In this document: in pieces, positions 60,182-64,000 of the stretch
How positions within the stretch are numbered: the stretch's first letter is position 1
How the letters are laid out: each line of letters begins with the position of its first letter
Source of the DNA: JBGTSJ01 sp041940305
GTDB taxonomy: Bacteria; Planctomycetota; Planctomycetia; Planctomycetales; Planctomycetaceae
NCBI GenBank assembly: GCA_041940305.1
Contig: JBGTSJ010000001.1
Span: 372,001-436,000 of the forward strand
Direction: 5' to 3'
DNA: 64,000 bases
The notes under the pieces: model-generated
What the model was told of the DNA's origin: nothing
The model's database searches: none
The model's input: only the letters and a program-made list of their open reading frames with translations
Translations under genes and position numbers: made by a program

Positions 60182-61477
60182 CTACTGTTCCCGCTTAACG
60201 ACCGTCGGGAACACAGGGGCGAGACGGCCGGCCCTGATGACGCCTCCCTGCATGACGGCGATCAGGCGGTCGCGCTGCTCGAGAATCGAGATGTCGGCGA
60301 TGACGTCGCCATCGACGACGAGCACGTCTCCGAGTTTGCCGGGCTCGACGGTGCCGAATTCCGCCTCGCGGCCCATGATCTCCGCGCCGGTCTTCGTCGC
60401 GCAGGTGATGACTTCCAGCGGCGTCAGTCCGACGTCCTTGACGAAGAACGTCAGCTCCCGGGCGTAGTCGCCGTGCGGATTCCATCCGAACCCGTAATCG
60501 CCACCCATGCCCAGTCGTCCGCCCGCACGAAGAATGCGCCGGGCGCTTTCGGCCCCTCCGTCCAGTGTTTCCTGATGCCCGTCGATGACCCTTTGCGGCA
60601 GCTTGAACTCGGGGCCGCGCTCGATGCTCGCCTTCTCAAAGTACAGCGCCGGAATGACGGGTGTGTTCCGCTCCAGGAGCAAATCCAGCGCTTCGTCATC
60701 CATGAACGTGCCGTGCTCGATGGTGTCGTAGCCGGCGCGCAGCGCGTTCTTGATGCCCTCTGTTGCACGGCAATGACCGGTGACTTTGAGCCCGTGATTG
60801 TGCGCCGTCGCGACCACTGCATGCATCTCATCGAACGTCATGCAGAGCGTGTGATGGTCGTTGATGTCGGGAGACGCCGCATCGCCGGTCGGGTACGTCT
60901 TGACCCACTCGACGCCGTCCTTCACGAGGGCACGCACGGCCCGTCGTGCGTCGTCGGCCCCGTTGATGATGAACACCAGCCCTTCCATGCCGATCTTGCG
61001 GAACTCCGGATTCCAGTCCATCAGTCCGCCGGCGGAACAGATCTCGCGTCCGCTCGCCGCCAGCCGCGGACCGGGAATCAGGTCCTCTTCAATCCCCTTC
61101 TTGAGCCAGAAATCCACATTGAACAGACAGCCCCCGGAGCGGGCCGCCGTATAGCCGCACTCCAGCGCCAGCTTTGCATTCACCGACGCCAGCAGCGAGA
61201 CGTACTCGACCGGATACTTGATATCCAGATCTTCCAGTGCGGCGATGTTGAAGTACGTCGCGTGAAAGTGCGCTTCGACCAATCCCGGCATGATCGTGCC
61301 GCCGCGGGCGTCGATCGTTTGTTCGTCCGAAGCGCCGGCGGGTGCATCCACGGCAGGGCCGGCATAGGTAATCCGCCCGTCCCGCAGCAAGACCACGGCA
61401 TCGGGGATCGGCGGAGCGCCGGTGCCGATGACCAGTTGTCCGTTCTCAATTCGGGTAGCGCCGGCTGCACGTTTCAT
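60182..61477 (-). CDS. Amidohydrolase family protein
   Basis: The 431-residue protein has TIDARGGTIMPGLVEAHFHATYFN (HxH metal site), WVKTYPTGDAASP, GLKVTGHCRATEGIKNAL, YDTIEHGTFMD and LGMGGDYGFGWNPHGDY with later Asp. It belongs to the imidazolonepropionase-like or Xaa-Pro dipeptidase-like amidohydrolases, which hydrolyse cyclic or peptide amides; substrate unknown. No signal peptide, so probably cytoplasmic. Confidence 0.85.
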   Translation of the reverse strand: MKRAAGATRIENGQLVIGTGAPPIPDAVVLLRDGRITYAGPAVDAPAGASDEQTIDARGGTIMPGLVEAHFHATYFNIAALEDLDIKYPVEYVSLLASVNAKLALECGYTAARSGGCLFNVDFWLKKGIEEDLIPGPRLAASGREICSAGGLMDWNPEFRKIGMEGLVFIINGADDARRAVRALVKDGVEWVKTYPTGDAASPDINDHHTLCMTFDEMHAVVATAHNHGLKVTGHCRATEGIKNALRAGYDTIEHGTFMDDEALDLLLERNTPVIPALYFEKASIERGPEFKLPQRVIDGHQETLDGGAESARRILRAGGRLGMGGDYGFGWNPHGDYARELTFFVKDVGLTPLEVITCATKTGAEIMGREAEFGTVEPGKLGDVLVVDGDVIADISILEQRDRLIAVMQGGVIRAGRLAPVFPTVVKREQ

Positions 61478-61522
61478 AGAGGAGCATTCTGATCAGAGCG
61501 GTCGCTGGGCAGTCGACGAAGC

Positions 61523-62071
61523 TCATCGCGGCACGGACGCGTCGTCGTCCCGAAGCGGCTCAGGCTGGACGTAGTCGGGCAGGCTATGCTTCTGAAACCG
61601 CAACCGGACATCTCCCTGGCAGCATTCGCAGGGCTGGATCTCGTACATGGGGATCGAACAGATGTCGCACCAGTAATCGGTATACATCCGGTCCCCCTGC
61701 TCGTTGAACGTATAGACGGCGATCACGCTCAGATACGGCAGACCCGAGCGCCGAAAGCCGATCAACTCCACCGGCCGGTCGCGCAGTTGTGCATCCTGGT
61801 AGAAGGCGCGCCCCCGCCAGTCGGACAGGATCGGAATCAGTTCGCCGGAATCGGTCTCGAGCACGACGTGCCCGCCCGTCTCGTCGTATGTGTCGATGCC
61901 CCGGCGGCCCAGTGCATCCGCCAGAAATACGACCTTGCCCGCAAAGAGCTGCTTGGGCGGCGACTCCTCCGCTTGCGGCTCAGACGCCGGTTCAGGCGGT
62001 TCATCGTCCGCCGAGATCACAGCGGGCGCCACCATCAGCAGCCCGGCAAGAATGCAGCCGAGCAAGCGCAT
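61523..62071 (-). CDS. Exported hypothetical protein with Cys cluster
   Basis: The 182-residue form starts at ATG 62071 with a signal peptide (MRLLGCILAGLLMVAPAVIS). GKVVFLADALGRRGIDTYD and LIPILSDWRGRAFYQDAQLRD suggest an OB-like or beta domain; the C-terminal part has YTDYWCDICSIPMYEIQPCECCQGDV, a Cys-rich knuckle likely to bind metal. The TTG-initiated longer form overlaps the upstream gene. Same strand as two neighbours. Confidence 0.7.
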   Translation of the reverse strand: MRLLGCILAGLLMVAPAVISADDEPPEPASEPQAEESPPKQLFAGKVVFLADALGRRGIDTYDETGGHVVLETDSGELIPILSDWRGRAFYQDAQLRDRPVELIGFRRSGLPYLSVIAVYTFNEQGDRMYTDYWCDICSIPMYEIQPCECCQGDVRLRFQKHSLPDYVQPEPLRDDDASVPR

Positions 62072-62112
62072 CGAGATGGAGGAGCACGACACGGAGATCA
62101 CCAGCACGGCCC

Positions 62113-62781
62113 TCAACCTTTCGACTCGCCGACGATTACGAGCCGAATCGGCACTTTGGAGTCGCCGGCGCCGGTCCCCGGCAGTTGCAGGATCCAGAAC
62201 TCCTTGGATTCTTCGTGGACCAGACCGGCTTCCGTGAATTCCGCGTCGGACGCAGGCAGGAGCGAGAAGATCGCCGGATGAGTTGTGCCGGACGCACCTT
62301 CGCTCTTGTCGAAGAGATCATCCTGGCTGGCGATGGGAGCCGGATCGGCGTCATCGGTCGCCGGCACTGCCAGCAGAAAGTCTGACGTCTCGCTCGTGCC
62401 GATATGGTTGCCGTCCATCGGCTGCTGGCCATAGCGCAGCGTGTAGACGCCGTCGTCAATCTCCTGACCGCGAAAATCCACCAGGCCCGCACGCCGCGGC
62501 ACGCTGATCACGCCGATCAACTGACCGGGCGTGAACGGATACTTTACGGCGAGCGTGGGAGAGAAGCCCTCCTTAACGGCCAGTTCTTTCACCAGCCACA
62601 CCTGGCACAGATCCCGGCGAGGCCCGACCACCTTATGGCCGGCCGGATCAAGCTGCGCGGCGATCTCGGCGGGGACGTCATCCGGCAACTCGGCCGCCGC
62701 TTCAAAGGTGTAATCCGCGCCTTGCGCCGGAACGATCAGGCACAGACATGTCATGACGCCGGAGAACAGGGCATGTCGCAT
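62113..62781 (-). CDS. Secreted hypothetical protein
   Basis: The 222-residue protein has a signal peptide (MRHALFSGVMTCLCLIVPAQ, then GADY). The mature domain begins YTFEAAAELPDDVPAEIAAQ, with KVVGPRRDLCQVWLVKELAV and VDFRGQEIDDGVYTLRYGQQPMDGNH. It ends just before the Cys-cluster protein gene and may be in one transcript with it. No family recognised. Confidence 0.65.
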   Translation of the reverse strand: MRHALFSGVMTCLCLIVPAQGADYTFEAAAELPDDVPAEIAAQLDPAGHKVVGPRRDLCQVWLVKELAVKEGFSPTLAVKYPFTPGQLIGVISVPRRAGLVDFRGQEIDDGVYTLRYGQQPMDGNHIGTSETSDFLLAVPATDDADPAPIASQDDLFDKSEGASGTTHPAIFSLLPASDAEFTEAGLVHEESKEFWILQLPGTGAGDSKVPIRLVIVGESKG

Positions 62782-62963
62782 CGGGTCGGCTCCTCAGTTC
62801 AGTATCCTGGTGTCGATCTCGGGATGAAGGATGCAGTCTGCTCTCGCGACTCCTGCGGAGGTCAGAGCGACTCTGATTCCTCGCCCCAACCGAGCATCAC
62901 GTTTCAGGCAACGACGACGCCGCACGCTGAGGTCAGCATGCGGCGTCGGAGCAGGACATCAGA

Positions 62964-63632
62964 TTAACGCCGGAAGGTGGCCAGAAACGCGCTGCGCGTG
63001 TTGTTGTAGTCCCACCTGCCGCCCAGGTCCTTGCCGGAATAGGACTGCTTGAGCGAATAGGCGGGCATCGCCTGCTGCACGTCGAGCAGCGGCTGATAGA
63101 AGACCGCCTCATTGGTACAGACGCAGTCCCCCTTGCCCAGCGCCCTCGTCTCGATCTCCGCGAGCCGTCCGGCTTTCAGAGTTCCGCGCATGGCGTAGTA
63201 ATCATTCTCGATCTCGACGGCCGCCCGCTCCACCTTGCGGACATCCCCTGTCAGTTCGGCCGCGGAGTCCTTCACGAACGCGATCAGCGCCTCTTCCTGA
63301 TCCGCAGTCGCCTGCTCATCCACGACGATGACCGACGCAATATGCCCGGCATCCTGCTCAAACACGCCGTCGTCGCCGAGGGTTCCCTCGGCCTTGACGA
63401 TCAATGCCACGGACAACCCGGCCAGCGACTGGCCGTTCCAGCCCCCCTCCTCCACCTTCCAGGCCATCACCGCTTCCTTGCCGGCCAGCGCCATCTCGGC
63501 GTTGGCGAAGCAGGGACCGGTGTACACGTCGCAGGTGCGGGCCTCGATGTACTGTCCGCGAATTTCGGCCGCACTGGCGGATGAGGCCAGCCAGGTCAAA
63601 CCGATGGCCGCAATGGCAAACGCGCTGCGCAT
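62964..63632 (-). CDS. DUF1326 domain protein, exported
   Basis: The 222-residue protein has a signal peptide (MRSAFAIAAIGLTWLASSAS) and then EIRGQYIEARTCDVYTGPCFANAEM, the DUF1326 opening with a Cys pair (C-D-V-Y-T-G-P-C). A later Cys pair in KGDCVCTNEAVFY may form a second disulfide or metal site. Role unknown; the layout recalls small exported copper- or heme-handling proteins, without evidence here. Confidence 0.82.
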   Translation of the reverse strand: MRSAFAIAAIGLTWLASSASAAEIRGQYIEARTCDVYTGPCFANAEMALAGKEAVMAWKVEEGGWNGQSLAGLSVALIVKAEGTLGDDGVFEQDAGHIASVIVVDEQATADQEEALIAFVKDSAAELTGDVRKVERAAVEIENDYYAMRGTLKAGRLAEIETRALGKGDCVCTNEAVFYQPLLDVQQAMPAYSLKQSYSGKDLGGRWDYNNTRSAFLATFRR

Positions 63633-63898
63633 ACCAGCGTCTCCTTTACAATGAGTGATCGCCCCTTCCGATCAGCTGCCGCGCCCGGCGGACCGAATCT
63701 GCGACGGCCGTAACTCCTTGATTCTCACGCTCCCGCCGGAGGGAGTCAAGACGCCCATCGCCGCATCTGCCCGTCTTTCTCTGCAGAATCGCCGCCGGAT
63801 GCAATTGCCGTCCGGGACCAGTATAAACGATCGAGTGCGACCAAGAGATCATGCCCCCCTGCACGGGCCAGACCCGCACTGGCCTGAGGAGTTCCTCG

Positions 63899-64000
63899 AT
63901 GGCTGATTCGCCGTTGACGCGCCGGGAGTTCGCCGGTCGATTCGCCATGACCGCCGGGACTGCGGCAGGAATCGCCACAGTCTGTTCGGCCGACGAGGCT
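63899..64000 (+). CDS. Tat-exported protein, 5' end only
   Basis: The gene starts at ATG 63899 with GAGGAG about seven bases upstream and runs off the right edge. MADSPLTRREFAGRFAMTAG has the twin-Arg motif R-R-E-F in a Tat signal peptide, followed by TAAGIATVCSADEA. The mature protein lies outside the window, so its family cannot be told. Confidence 0.6.
   Translation, partial: MADSPLTRREFAGRFAMTAGTAAGIATVCSADEA

Overview
The window looks like chromosomal DNA of a high-GC member of the Planctomycetes (Planctomycetales). The clearest markers are a DUF1559 protein with a type II pseudopilin N-terminus, followed by a small carboxypeptidase-regulatory-like lipoprotein (35780-37474). Others are a formylglycine sulfatase, Ser/Thr kinases with unusual architectures, a DUF1207 protein, and archaeal-type formylmethanofuran dehydrogenase genes. 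No rRNA, CRISPR array, prophage or intact insertion sequence was seen. The one RNA gene recognised is tRNA-Sec.

Layout. 1-3656: threonine aldolase end, then glycolate oxidase GlcE and GlcF. 3717-8837: ArgC, a SpoU-type RNA methylase, methionine aminopeptidase and a family 2 glycosyltransferase. 9000-15976: a Flp-like pilin, altronate dehydratase, a sulfatase, a polytopic-membrane kinase and three tiny membrane proteins. 16031-24929: HemB, a cysteine-cluster protein, a ddl/ftsQ-like pair, a phosphoesterase and a very large receptor-like kinase. 25003-35421: the core of the window (below). 35780-50437: planctomycete surface or secreted proteins, AlkD, an oxidoreductase, an intradiol dioxygenase and the DUF58/MoxR pair. 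50730-55540: carbamoyltransferase/SxtJ-like/DUF5989 trio, DeoC and CinA. 55567-64000: lipoproteins, DUF1207, RNase PH, an amidohydrolase, DUF1326 and the start of a Tat-exported protein.

Core system. Within about 10.4 kb lie tRNA-Sec (selC), selA and selB on the minus strand, then selD and an archaeal-type formylmethanofuran dehydrogenase set on the plus strand in the order fwdD, small ORF, fwdB, fwdA, fwdC. fwdB is interrupted by one in-frame TGA at 31582-31584, exactly where the family has its Mo/W-ligating Cys in a (C/U)HGP motif. The frame continues uninterrupted for another 333 codons. A seven-pair hairpin with an AGUU loop, 18 nt past the TGA, is a good bacterial SECIS candidate. The reading is that fwdB encodes a 449-residue selenoprotein (Sec116) and that the entire Sec insertion machinery sits beside its client. 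FwdB also keeps four N-terminal cysteines suited to a [4Fe-4S] cluster, and a separate FwdD molybdopterin-dinucleotide-binding subunit is present. This points to a redox-active enzyme rather than the purely hydrolytic Fhc complex of methylotrophic proteobacteria. No formyltransferase (Ftr/FhcD) gene is seen in the window.

A second theme is intergenic repeats. Paired inverted repeats of two sequence families lie upstream of fwdB, between fwdB and fwdA, and between fwdA and fwdC, and also elsewhere. Small REP-like palindromes, several with a TCC loop, occur singly or as inverted pairs.
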